NCBI GenBank assembly: GCA_002716345.1
Contig: PBAP01000004.1
Span: 1-40,458, forward strand
DNA: 40,458 nucleotides
Direction: 5' to 3'
Source of the DNA: Flavobacteriales bacterium
Lineage (GTDB): Bacteria > Bacteroidota > Bacteroidia > Flavobacteriales > BACL11
Each line of letters opens with the position of its first letter. Position 1 is the stretch's first letter. Shown here one piece after another: positions 17,643 through 26,276 of the stretch. Position numbers and translations under genes: made by a program. The notes beneath the pieces were generated by a model that worked only from the letters and a program-made list of their open reading frames with translations, was not told the origin of the DNA and did not search any database.

Positions 17643-18566
17643 TCATTTATAGTTTTTGAATACTAAGTCAACTAATTTCGTTTGAAAATACTCTTTTTTT
17701 ATATGTTTAGTATTTTCGGTTTCTAATATAATTTTCTCGTTTTTTTTATTAAAAATCCATCTGTTGCCGACATAAATATGCTGCTTTTTGATTTCAAGAT
17801 TTCTATCAAATTCATTAGAACTATTAGGGCTACATTTTAGAAAATTTAAAACTCTTGAATATTCAATTTGCGGATTATTTTTGAAATTTTCAAAATCAAC
17901 TGTCAATTTATTTCCTTCTTTTACTTTGTTAAACACTTTACGTCTATGTTTTTCTCTGAAATACAATAAAATCAGTTCTCTGTAAAATTTAAAACCAATT
18001 ATTTTTCTTGTTTTCTTTTCTCTTTTAATATTCGAATCAAATAGGGATTTTAAATTCCGTTTTAGGTATATGCAATATATATCTATTTCAGAGCTTTCTA
18101 GTAAAATATCTAAGCGCTCTGGCGGTTTTGATGAGTCTACAATATATTTTGACCTGTTATGATATTTATCTATTTCTTTGAAGAAGTTAATATTCTTCTC
18201 TATATAATTGTTTATGGACTCTTCACCATAAACAACTTGAGGACTAAATCCTAAAAGAATTAGTAACTTTTTAAATGACAAACCTTTTTTGTCGATTAAC
18301 GATCTTTTTTTATTTGAGCTTAAACTAAAATTCAATAAACCTTTTGAAATACTTTGATTTAATTTTTCTTTAATTTCATGCCAATAAGTACAATTGAAAA
18401 CTCTATCGCCACATGTGCAAATAAGATTTTCATTGTAATCATGTTCTAAATTAATCACTTCACCAAGGTTTGTTATATTTGAATGTTTACCTAAAAATAA
18501 ACTAAAGATTGTTGATCCAGAAAAAGCATTCGCTGATAAAAAAATGACTTTTGGCTTTTTATTCAA
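17643..18566 (-). CDS. Sulfotransferase, Cys-motif type
   Basis: This 307-residue protein has the PAPS 5'-phosphosulfate loop NAFSGSTIFSLFLGKH (Ser16-Thr19). It is followed by a cysteine pattern, Cys50, Cys52 and Cys59 (ICTCGDRVFNCTYW), seen in one branch of bacterial sulfotransferases. YIVDSSKPPERLDILL and YLKRNLKSLFDS fit the 3'-phosphate region. The cysteines may bind metal or form a disulfide. The start is TTG at 18566; no ATG lies between it and the in-frame TAA at 18585-18587, and the P-loop comes only about 15 residues later. A 42-base AT-rich gap separates it from the next sulfotransferase gene. Confidence 0.78.
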   Translation of the reverse strand: MNKKPKVIFLSANAFSGSTIFSLFLGKHSNITNLGEVINLEHDYNENLICTCGDRVFNCTYWHEIKEKLNQSISKGLLNFSLSSNKKRSLIDKKGLSFKKLLILLGFSPQVVYGEESINNYIEKNINFFKEIDKYHNRSKYIVDSSKPPERLDILLESSEIDIYCIYLKRNLKSLFDSNIKREKKTRKIIGFKFYRELILLYFREKHRRKVFNKVKEGNKLTVDFENFKNNPQIEYSRVLNFLKCSPNSSNEFDRNLEIKKQHIYVGNRWIFNKKNEKIILETENTKHIKKEYFQTKLVDLVFKNYK

Positions 18567-18608
18567 AATAAGTTTCTTTTGACATTATTTATTTTCTTAT
18601 TAAATGAA

Positions 18609-19475
18609 TTATCTCTCACGTATAATTACACTTTTTTTCTTTGTACGTGGAGTCCATAACTCAAGTGATTTATTTACAAGAACTTCCAAACTCTCAATAT
18701 CTTTTTTATAGATTGAAAAAAGTTTTATTTGTTCACTATCAGTTAATTTTTTTATTTTATTTTTTTCATTGCCAAATATATTTTTTAGACCTAACCTGAT
18801 AAAAAAATTAGGTAAAAAATCCAAATCTTGTTTTCTTAAGTACTGGCCAATTTTATGAGCAAAACGGAAAGCCTTTCTATACTTTGGGATTACACTTTCG
18901 TTTTTTCTACTAGGTAATTTGAAAAGAGATTTATCGACACCAAAGAATGAACTTAATTCGCTTAATAATTTTTCGGGATCAGCTGTAACTTCCTCATAAA
19001 TTAAAATTAGAAATTGATCCCTTTCAAAGTATTCTAAATACTTATTTAAATATTTATAATACATGCCATTTTCAATTGCTAATTTAGGTAGTTTCGTGCA
19101 AAAAGTTTCAAAATCAATATTTTCACCAGTTACTCTTAAATGCCACTTAAAATGAGAGTATGCTCTTTTTATAGGGCTTCTTAGAATCAACACAAACTTT
19201 TCAACAGACTTAAGGTTTTTAATTCTCTTCGGAGCATTTTTAGCTGTTAAATATCCTGGTGTAAATTCTCCTTGATATTTAGGAGCTTTTTTTGAATTTA
19301 GGAAAAATTTTTGATACCAATTTTCACCTTTGTTGTAAAATCTTGTAAAAAATTGAATTTCTTTTCTTTTGCTTGGCATGTAGAAATCAGGATGTGACTT
19401 GATCACTGTCCATAGCCATGTACTTCCTCCTCTAACAGAACCAATCCCTAAAAAATTAGGTTTATCATTTATCAT
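18609..19475 (-). CDS. Sulfotransferase, heparan N-sulfotransferase-like
   Basis: This 288-residue protein has the motif FLGIGSVRGGSTWLW at residues 8-22, then HPDFYMPSKRKEIQFFTRF and GENWYQKFF. This is the pattern of the NDST/heparan-sulfate sulfotransferase-like family (Sulfotransfer_1). The 3'-phosphate site is LILRSPIKRAYSHFKWHLR. Members transfer sulfate from PAPS to glycan amines or hydroxyls. No export signal is present, so sulfation is likely cytoplasmic on a lipid-linked sugar. It overlaps the downstream side of the GT4 gene at 19472 by four bases. Confidence 0.9.
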   Translation of the reverse strand: MINDKPNFLGIGSVRGGSTWLWTVIKSHPDFYMPSKRKEIQFFTRFYNKGENWYQKFFLNSKKAPKYQGEFTPGYLTAKNAPKRIKNLKSVEKFVLILRSPIKRAYSHFKWHLRVTGENIDFETFCTKLPKLAIENGMYYKYLNKYLEYFERDQFLILIYEEVTADPEKLLSELSSFFGVDKSLFKLPSRKNESVIPKYRKAFRFAHKIGQYLRKQDLDFLPNFFIRLGLKNIFGNEKNKIKKLTDSEQIKLFSIYKKDIESLEVLVNKSLELWTPRTKKKSVIIRER

Positions 19476-20590
19476 CCCTCCTCAAAGATAATTTTATTTA
19501 ATCTTTTAGCAATTTTTCTTGATTCATAATTGCTTTTTGCATATCGATAACCATTTTCACCCATAGTTTTCAATTTATTTTTATTTAAAAGAAGATAAAT
19601 GATCTTTTTTGCCATTTCTTTATAATCATTTTCCTCAACAAGATAGCCTGTTGTTTCATTAGCTACAGTTTCTTTAAAACCATTATGATCAGTTGTCACA
19701 ACCGGCAATTTTGAAGCCATAGCTTCTAAAAGAGAAACACCTTGGCTTTCAGTATCTCCATTCTTTGCTGTAATTGAATGTTGAACAAAAATACTTGCAA
19801 CACTTAATCTTTCTTTTACAAACTTATGAGTTTTAACCCCGTGTAAAGTAATTTTTTCTTCAAGATAAAGATTTTTTATTAACTCTTTGCAGTTGTCATA
19901 TAGCTTACCTCCTCCTATTAATTCTAATTTGGCTTCTGGTATTTTCTTTTGAACTATGTCAAATGCCTTTATGCTTAGATGAGGTGCCTTTTTTTCTACA
20001 AATCTACCAACACCAATAATTAAATTAGAATTCTTTTTTTGGTCATTTTTAAAACTTTCTAATTCGATCCCGCAAGGAACTACTTTTATTTTTTCGAAAG
20101 AAATACCTACACTAGCCACAATTTTTTTAAAGTGCATAGAACCACAGACAACAGTATTGACATTAGAATTTAAGAATCTATATGCTCTTCTAATTAAATA
20201 TCTTTTCCCCATAACTGTAGCATCATGGCCATGAAAATTTACAACTAGTTTAAGATTTAATTTTTTACAAATTTTAGATATTAAACATCCAGTCGGCCCA
20301 AACTCTGCAAAGACCGAACTAACTTTGTGCTCACAAAAAAAATTAATAATATTTAACTCATTTTTTTTGTCTATAACTCCACTATATCCCCAAAATATTA
20401 GATTATATAACTTTTCAAAACTAAATTTCTTGAAATTTCTGTTAATTTTTAATGAGGGTATATTTTTGACTGATAATCCATCACCTTCAAAGTAAACAAC
20501 AACTGTTTTTTTTGGGCTAATTAATCTTATGTGTTGTCTTACAAAAGTTTCAGCAGGTGTATCAGGGTTAGGAGTTATTATAGCTAGCAA
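19472..20590 (-). CDS. GT4 family glycosyltransferase (WcaL/AmsK-like)
   Basis: This is a 372-residue GT-B enzyme resembling the colanic-acid WcaL and amylovoran AmsK group. It has NPDTPAETFVRQHI at the N-terminus, VVNFHGHDATVMGKRYLI, GVGRFVEKKAPHLSI, and the group-typical HSITAKNGDTESQGVSLLEA with the E-x7-E pair Glu281/Glu289. It is predicted to add a galactose-like or related sugar, but donor specificity is not secure. The start is TTG (LAIITPN) with no ATG before an in-frame TAA at 20612-20614. It overlaps the sulfotransferase gene upstream by 7 bases. Confidence 0.87.
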   Translation of the reverse strand: MLAIITPNPDTPAETFVRQHIRLISPKKTVVVYFEGDGLSVKNIPSLKINRNFKKFSFEKLYNLIFWGYSGVIDKKNELNIINFFCEHKVSSVFAEFGPTGCLISKICKKLNLKLVVNFHGHDATVMGKRYLIRRAYRFLNSNVNTVVCGSMHFKKIVASVGISFEKIKVVPCGIELESFKNDQKKNSNLIIGVGRFVEKKAPHLSIKAFDIVQKKIPEAKLELIGGGKLYDNCKELIKNLYLEEKITLHGVKTHKFVKERLSVASIFVQHSITAKNGDTESQGVSLLEAMASKLPVVTTDHNGFKETVANETTGYLVEENDYKEMAKKIIYLLLNKNKLKTMGENGYRYAKSNYESRKIAKRLNKIIFEEG

Positions 20591-21405
20591 TTTGATTTTA
20601 TTTTCAAAAAATTATAAATTTTTTTATTATTATTACTTAGTTCCTCGCTAAAAACAATATCATTTTTTTTGCTTCTATTATCTTTAATTCTAATTTTGAA
20701 ATTAGCTTTAAATTGCAAGTTAAAGTCCTTTTTAAATATTCTAGAAACTTCATTTTTCGGTTTTTTTGACAAACTTTCATAATCAATAAACACAAATCTA
20801 TCATCATCAAAATATTTTTTGTCGATGGCTATAGAGTTTCTTAAAGCCCAATATTTTCCGTAACTTTCTGCTAAATTATTTTCATCAAACTTATCTAAGA
20901 TAAATTTTAAATCTTTTTTAATTCTCCAATCACCATTCAAATCACTTTCAACTTTTTTTGAAATATCAAAAAATTTACTGTTCCACTTTTCAATCATTGA
21001 ATTAACAACTTCTTCACTTTTCCTGAATACCCATACACCTATTGAATTTGAAAAAATATCTAATAGTTCTATCGCATTATCAGACTCGAATAAAGACCTT
21101 ATAACAATATATTTTCCATTTTGATTTTCAATGATTTTTTTAATTTCTAATTTGTCTTTTAGCATGGTTTTATTTTCTCCTATTGTTAAAATGCTAAACT
21201 CACCATGGACTTTTGAATTTAAATCTTTTTCAAAAATTTTTTGCAGAAATGTAGTTCCTGACCTTTGACAGCCAAAAATCCAAATTATTTTCTTAGGAGG
21301 CCCAATCTTAAAGAATCGTACTCTTAACTTTTTTATTAAGTAAAAAAAATAATCATGAGTTGAATATAATTTATTTTCTAAAATTTGCTTGAAGTTAAAT
21401 TTCAT
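20584..21405 (-). CDS. Sulfotransferase
   Basis: This 273-residue protein starts with a basic, aromatic N-terminal segment of about 38 residues. The PAPS loop follows: IIWIFGCQRSGTTFLQKIF (Arg48-Ser-Gly-Thr-Thr52), and then GEFSIL. IGVWVFRKSEEVVNSMIEKW fits the 3'-phosphate-binding region, and FVFIDYESLSKKPKNEV fits the later conserved helix. It is a divergent sulfotransferase with an unknown acceptor. It lies 9 bases after the ABC transporter gene and overlaps the GT4 gene downstream. Confidence 0.82.
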   Translation of the reverse strand: MKFNFKQILENKLYSTHDYFFYLIKKLRVRFFKIGPPKKIIWIFGCQRSGTTFLQKIFEKDLNSKVHGEFSILTIGENKTMLKDKLEIKKIIENQNGKYIVIRSLFESDNAIELLDIFSNSIGVWVFRKSEEVVNSMIEKWNSKFFDISKKVESDLNGDWRIKKDLKFILDKFDENNLAESYGKYWALRNSIAIDKKYFDDDRFVFIDYESLSKKPKNEVSRIFKKDFNLQFKANFKIRIKDNRSKKNDIVFSEELSNNNKKIYNFLKIKSNC

Positions 21406-21414
21406 AATTAAAGT

Positions 21415-23172
21415 TTATTCAAGTAATTTGCTGAAATAACCATTCTTATTGCATTCAAGTTCAACATAAGATCCTGATTCTAATAGTTTACCATTATCAA
21501 TATAATATATTATATCAGAGTTTTTTAATGTAGAGACTCTGTGTGCAATAATTATTATTGACATCTTATTTTTAAGCTTTTCAATTCTTTTCTGAATATA
21601 ACTTTCAGATTTTGTATCAAGAGCTGATGTAGCTTCGTCAAGAATCAATAAATCAGGTTTTTTCAGTAATTCTCGTGCTAGAAAAAGTCTCTGCTTTTGC
21701 CCGCCAGAGATCATTGCTCCATTTTCGCCAATTCTAGTGTCAAAACCGTCTTCAAGTTTAGAGATAAATTCATAAGCATTAGCATCTTTTGCAACTTTGG
21801 TAATTTCTTCTAAGCTATAGTTATCGTTCCATAGTGTGATATTATTTTTTACTGTATCGTCAAAAACTTTAATGTCCTGAGAAACAAAGCCAATTTTCTT
21901 CCTCCAGCTTTGTTTATCAATTTCTGATAAACAAACGCCATTTATTTTTATACTATTTTTATTACTTTCTAAAACCCCGGTTATTAAATCTATTATTGTA
22001 GTTTTCCCACTTCCAGATGGACCAACAAATGCTGTTATTTCGTTTTTATTTAAAATCAAGTTAAAGTCTTTAAATAAATAATTTTTGCTTTTGTCAAATT
22101 TAAATTTAAGGTTGCTGATTTCAATAAAATGTTTATTTGAATTTAAATCCTCATATTTTTTGATTCCGTTATTTGAAATATTTTTATTGAGCGTATTTAA
22201 CTCATTATCTACAGATTTAATGAACCCAATTGTTTCCATAATTGTCACCCACATTCTTTGTGTTCTTATTAAGTTTGTTAAGCCTCTGTAGTATAAAAGC
22301 AAAACAACAATAATGCTACTGATTGATTTTTCAAAATAAACTACCTCAATTAGTATAAGTAATATTACTAAATTTATTGAAATCAACTCTTTAAGTGAGG
22401 CTGTAAGTGCTAAGGCTGATTGAGATTTATAGTGTAAATTTTGTATTGTTCTAAGTGTCCTATCATACATCTTTGATAGCTTATCTTTGCTCCCGCTTGA
22501 AATTAAATATTTTAAAGCGTTTAATGACTGGATAGTAATTTGTGATAGAACTGTAGTTTCATTGGCATTTTGTAAAGATACTTTTCTAACATAACGATTT
22601 ATTAATATAAAAAAAGTTAGAGATAGAAATCCTATTAACAATGCTATCATGGATGTTTGAAATGATATAAATGATGAAAAAATAATATATGTAAGTGCCA
22701 TTATAAATGCACATAAATACTCTACAAATCTTTTGAATGATGTTAGTGTTTGCTGAGAGTGCATATTCATAAGTTCAATATAATAGCCTGAGTTTTTTTT
22801 CAAGAAATATTCATAACGAACAGAAAAAATTTGTTTAAATAATATGTTTTTTATTTTGTAGAATAGATTCTTAAATAAAAAAGCTTGGAACATTCCTTGT
22901 CCAAATTTAAAAACAGCTTTTAAAAAAAAAATCAAAAACATAATTAAAAGTACCGCATGTAATGAGCTATCAATGTTAAAATACTCAAACATCTTTGTTA
23001 GAATATTTGAATCATCAGTTTCATTTTTTTCAACTGAAGATAAAAGTGGAATAATCATTGCCAAACCTATTCCGTCAGTAAATGCGACAATAATGGTTAG
23101 TAGAAGTAAAAGAAAAATTCGTTTACCAACGTAGTAGTAGTAAAATTTAAATAAATATGAAAAAGATCTCAA
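21415..23172 (-). CDS. ABC transporter, fused permease and ATPase (PglK/MsbA-like flippase)
   Basis: This 585-residue exporter half-transporter has about six membrane helices in the first about 320 residues. The ATPase domain has Walker A FVGPSGSGKTTI with Lys390, signature ISGGQKQRLFLAREL, Walker B LLILDEATSALD and H-loop IIIAHRVS. It would act as a homodimer. In a cluster that has Wzy and a lipid-linked initiating enzyme but no Wzx, it most plausibly flips the undecaprenyl-linked repeat unit, as PglK does. The alternative is export of another lipid or product. The start is TTG, three bases after the epimerase stop codon. Confidence 0.88.
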   Translation of the reverse strand: MRSFSYLFKFYYYYVGKRIFLLLLLTIIVAFTDGIGLAMIIPLLSSVEKNETDDSNILTKMFEYFNIDSSLHAVLLIMFLIFFLKAVFKFGQGMFQAFLFKNLFYKIKNILFKQIFSVRYEYFLKKNSGYYIELMNMHSQQTLTSFKRFVEYLCAFIMALTYIIFSSFISFQTSMIALLIGFLSLTFFILINRYVRKVSLQNANETTVLSQITIQSLNALKYLISSGSKDKLSKMYDRTLRTIQNLHYKSQSALALTASLKELISINLVILLILIEVVYFEKSISSIIVVLLLYYRGLTNLIRTQRMWVTIMETIGFIKSVDNELNTLNKNISNNGIKKYEDLNSNKHFIEISNLKFKFDKSKNYLFKDFNLILNKNEITAFVGPSGSGKTTIIDLITGVLESNKNSIKINGVCLSEIDKQSWRKKIGFVSQDIKVFDDTVKNNITLWNDNYSLEEITKVAKDANAYEFISKLEDGFDTRIGENGAMISGGQKQRLFLARELLKKPDLLILDEATSALDTKSESYIQKRIEKLKNKMSIIIIAHRVSTLKNSDIIYYIDNGKLLESGSYVELECNKNGYFSKLLE

Positions 23173-23175
23173 AAG

Positions 23176-24207
23176 TTAAATATTTATGTTGTAGTATAGT
23201 TTGTACCAGTCAATAAACTTCTTGATTCCTATTTCTGCATCGGTTTTTGCTTTAAAGCAATAATCCTTATACATTCTTGAAGTATCTGCATACGTAGTCA
23301 AAACATCTCCTTTTTGCATAGGCAACATTTTTAGCTTCGCTTTTAAACCTATGTTTTTTTCTATTATTTTGATAAAGTCTAAAAGTTTTACAGGTTTATT
23401 ATTACCAATATTATATAGCTTATGCATTACCTTACTCTCTTTATTTTCATTAATGCACTTAACCACTCCTTCACAAATATCATCTATATATGTAAAGTCT
23501 CTATCTAATTTTCCATAATTAAAGACATTTATGGGGTCTCCATTTATTATTGCTTTGGTAAATAAATAATATGCCATATCTGGCCTACCCATTGGTCCAT
23601 ATACTGTAAAGAAGCGCAACCCAATAGTATTTAATGAGTATAGGTGTGAATATGAATATGCCATTAATTCATTAGATTTTTTTGATGCGGCATATATGCT
23701 AACAGGAAAATCTACAAAATCTGACTCTTTAAAAGGGACTTTCGTGTTATTGCCATATACACTTGAACTACTTGCGTAAACTAATTTTTTAATATTGTAA
23801 TTTCTACAACATTCTAAAATATTCATAAATCCGCATATGTTAGTGTTTATGTATTTATGTGGATTTTTTAATGAATACCTTACTCCAGCTTGAGCTGCTA
23901 AATTACAAACTTTCGTAATTTTATTTTCTTCAAATATTTTTTCTAAGTTTTTTTTATTTTCGATATCAGTTTTGATAAATTTTAATTTTTCAAGGTATAT
24001 CTTACTTTGATAAACTTCATTTTCAATAAAAAAATTGTCAGCTTCAAAACCAAGCTCGCTCAATCTGTGTGTTTTCAAATTAACATCGTAATAATCGTTC
24101 AAATTATCAAGACAAATTATATTTACATCATATTTTGCTAATTCTCTACAAATATAAAAACCAATAAATCCGGCAGCACCAGTAACTAAAATAGTTTCTT
24201 TAATCAT
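23176..24207 (-). CDS. UDP-glucuronate 4-epimerase
   Basis: This 343-residue SDR enzyme interconverts UDP-glucuronate and UDP-galacturonate. It has VTGAAGFIGFYICREL at the N-terminus, LDNLNDYYDVNLKTHRL (the hallmark of the CapI/GAE group), AAQAGVRYSL, SSSSVYGNNTKVPF and catalytic Y-x3-K (SIYAASKKSNELM). GLRFFTVYGPMGRPDMA and LDRDFTYIDDICEG follow. Its substrate comes from the UDP-glucose dehydrogenase in this operon. It overlaps gmd by 8 bases. Confidence 0.93.
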   Translation of the reverse strand: MIKETILVTGAAGFIGFYICRELAKYDVNIICLDNLNDYYDVNLKTHRLSELGFEADNFFIENEVYQSKIYLEKLKFIKTDIENKKNLEKIFEENKITKVCNLAAQAGVRYSLKNPHKYINTNICGFMNILECCRNYNIKKLVYASSSSVYGNNTKVPFKESDFVDFPVSIYAASKKSNELMAYSYSHLYSLNTIGLRFFTVYGPMGRPDMAYYLFTKAIINGDPINVFNYGKLDRDFTYIDDICEGVVKCINENKESKVMHKLYNIGNNKPVKLLDFIKIIEKNIGLKAKLKMLPMQKGDVLTTYADTSRMYKDYCFKAKTDAEIGIKKFIDWYKLYYNINI

Positions 24208-25267
24208 TTTTTAATTTATTATAATCAGATTTTATCATTTCTTCTACTAAATCTTTAAATTGGTATTTTGGTGTCCAATTTAACTTTTTTCTTGCTTTGC
24301 TCGAATCCCCAAGTAATTCGTTAACTTCAGAAGGACGATAATACCTTTTTTTGACTTCGACTACCACTTGATTTTTATTAATTTGATATTTTGGATTTTT
24401 ACAGTTAACAACAATTGCCTTCTCATTTAAACCTGTTCCTAAAAACTTAATATCAATTTTAAAATATGAAAATGATAGCGTTAATAAATCTTTAATTGAA
24501 TAACTTTTCCCAGTTGCAATTACCCAGTCTTCTGGTTTTTTATATTGTAAAATTTTCCACATAGCTTGTACATAGTCTTTTGCGTGCCCCCAATCTCTTC
24601 TTGCATTTAGATTTCCTAAATAAATTTTTTCCTGTTTCCCAAGTACAATATTAACTATAGCCATTGTTATTTTTCTAGTTACAAAAGTTTCACCTCTCAT
24701 AGGACTTTCATGATTAAAAAGTATTCCATTACATGCAAAAATATTGTATGACTCTCTATAGTTAACTATAGTCCAATATGAATAAAGTTTTGCTACAGCG
24801 TACGGTGATCTAGGTTTAAATGGCGTATCCTCATTTTGTGGAATTTGGTCTGCATTTCCGTATAGCTCAGAAGTAGAGGCTTGATATATTTTTATCTTTT
24901 TTTCAAGTCTAAGAATTCGGACTGCTTCTAAAATTCTTAATGTGCCTAACGCATCTACATTTGCAACATATTCTGGTATAGAAAAAGAGACATTAACATG
25001 ACTCATCGCGGCTAAATTATATATTTCATCAGGGCATATCTTTTTTATTAGTTCTATTAATGATAAACTGTCAGTCATATCACCGTAATGTAGAGTTAAT
25101 CTATTTTTTTTGTTAAATGGGTCGCTATAAATATTGTCAATTCTTTGTGTATTAAAAGAGGAAGCTCTTCTTTTTAAGCCGTGAACTATATATTTTTTTT
25201 TAAGTAGAAATTCTGCTAAATATGCTCCGTCTTGTCCAGTTATGCCAGTAATTAATGCGGTTTTCAT
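24200..25267 (-). CDS. gmd: GDP-mannose 4,6-dehydratase
   Basis: This 355-residue SDR enzyme converts GDP-mannose to GDP-4-keto-6-deoxymannose, the first step to GDP-fucose. It has ALITGITGQDGAYLAEFLL, the VHGLKRRASSFNTQRID signature, STSELYGNADQIPQ, catalytic Y-x3-K (SPYAVAKLYSYW), and NHESPMRGETFVTRKIT with LGNLNARRDWGHAKDYV. All are diagnostic. The GDP-L-fucose synthase gene lies just upstream, so the two steps are encoded together, separated by a 49-base AT-rich gap. GDP-mannose-forming genes are not in the window. Confidence 0.97.
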   Translation of the reverse strand: MKTALITGITGQDGAYLAEFLLKKKYIVHGLKRRASSFNTQRIDNIYSDPFNKKNRLTLHYGDMTDSLSLIELIKKICPDEIYNLAAMSHVNVSFSIPEYVANVDALGTLRILEAVRILRLEKKIKIYQASTSELYGNADQIPQNEDTPFKPRSPYAVAKLYSYWTIVNYRESYNIFACNGILFNHESPMRGETFVTRKITMAIVNIVLGKQEKIYLGNLNARRDWGHAKDYVQAMWKILQYKKPEDWVIATGKSYSIKDLLTLSFSYFKIDIKFLGTGLNEKAIVVNCKNPKYQINKNQVVVEVKKRYYRPSEVNELLGDSSKARKKLNWTPKYQFKDLVEEMIKSDYNKLKND

Positions 25268-25316
25268 TCTTATTTGCTTTTTATAAAGATATTATATATC
25301 TAAATATATTTAAGTT

Positions 25317-26276
25317 CTAATTTATTTTTTTTTCTTTAAGTGATTTCAAGTTTTTTAGATACCACTTGTATGTTTTAATAAGGCCATCTTCAAGAGAGTG
25401 TTTTTCTTTCCATCCAATTTTATTTATTTTAGAAGTTTCTAATTTTTTTCTTGGTGTTCCATCCGGCATTTTTTTATTCCATTTTAACTTTCCTTGATAA
25501 TCTATGATATTTTTTATTATTTGAGCAAGTTCATAAATTTTAATTTCTCGTTTGGATCCAATATTATAGCTGGTTTCATTTTTATTTTGCTGCATGAGCG
25601 TAACTATTCCCTCAGATAAATCGTCTACATACAGAAATTCACGTAATGGCTCTCCACTACCCCATAATTCAACCTCTTTGACACAATATTTTTTTGCTTC
25701 ATGAATTTTTCTAATAAGTGCAGGAATTACATGTGATGTTTCTAAATCAAAATTATCATGAGGGCCGTAGAGATTACACGGAAATACACTAAAGTAATTC
25801 TTTTCAAATTGTTTTCTTGCCGCTTCACAAAGCTTTACACCTAAAATTTTAGCAATAGCATAAAATTCATTTGTAGGCTCTAACTTTCCTCTTAGTAAGT
25901 ACTCTTCTTTTATGGGCTGATTACTTTTTTTAGGATAAACACATGAACTTGACAGAAATATATACTTTTTAATATCATTGATGAGGCAATTTTCAATAAT
26001 ATTACATTCAATTAAACTATTGTCTATGCAAAAATTATAAGGGTATTTATTGTTAGCTAAAATACCACCTACTGTTGCTGCTGCATTTATTACTATTTCG
26101 GGCTTTTCTGTGTTAAAAAATTTGATTACATCGTTTGATTTTCTTAAGTCGATTAAAGCAGAAGATTCTCCACAAATGTTTGTGTAGCCATGCTTGAGAA
26201 GACATTTTTTTAATGATCTACCAACAAGTCCATTAATGCCAGCTATAAAAATTTTAGATTTTTTATTAAATGCCAA
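25317..26276 (-). CDS. fcl: GDP-L-fucose synthase
   Basis: This 319-residue epimerase/reductase produces GDP-L-fucose from the Gmd product. It has FIAGINGLVGRSLKK, INAAATVGGILANN, the catalytic Ser region SSSCVYPKKSNQPIKEEYLL, and Y-x3-K in EPTNEFYAIAKILGVKLCEA. LYGPHDNFDLETSHVIPALI and ELWGSGEPLREFLYVDDL complete the family pattern. The start is TTG, immediately after the TAG of the UDP-glucose dehydrogenase gene, which is in the same frame, so no ATG is possible upstream. With gmd it implies fucose in the polymer. Confidence 0.95.
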   Translation of the reverse strand: MAFNKKSKIFIAGINGLVGRSLKKCLLKHGYTNICGESSALIDLRKSNDVIKFFNTEKPEIVINAAATVGGILANNKYPYNFCIDNSLIECNIIENCLINDIKKYIFLSSSCVYPKKSNQPIKEEYLLRGKLEPTNEFYAIAKILGVKLCEAARKQFEKNYFSVFPCNLYGPHDNFDLETSHVIPALIRKIHEAKKYCVKEVELWGSGEPLREFLYVDDLSEGIVTLMQQNKNETSYNIGSKREIKIYELAQIIKNIIDYQGKLKWNKKMPDGTPRKKLETSKINKIGWKEKHSLEDGLIKTYKWYLKNLKSLKEKKIN

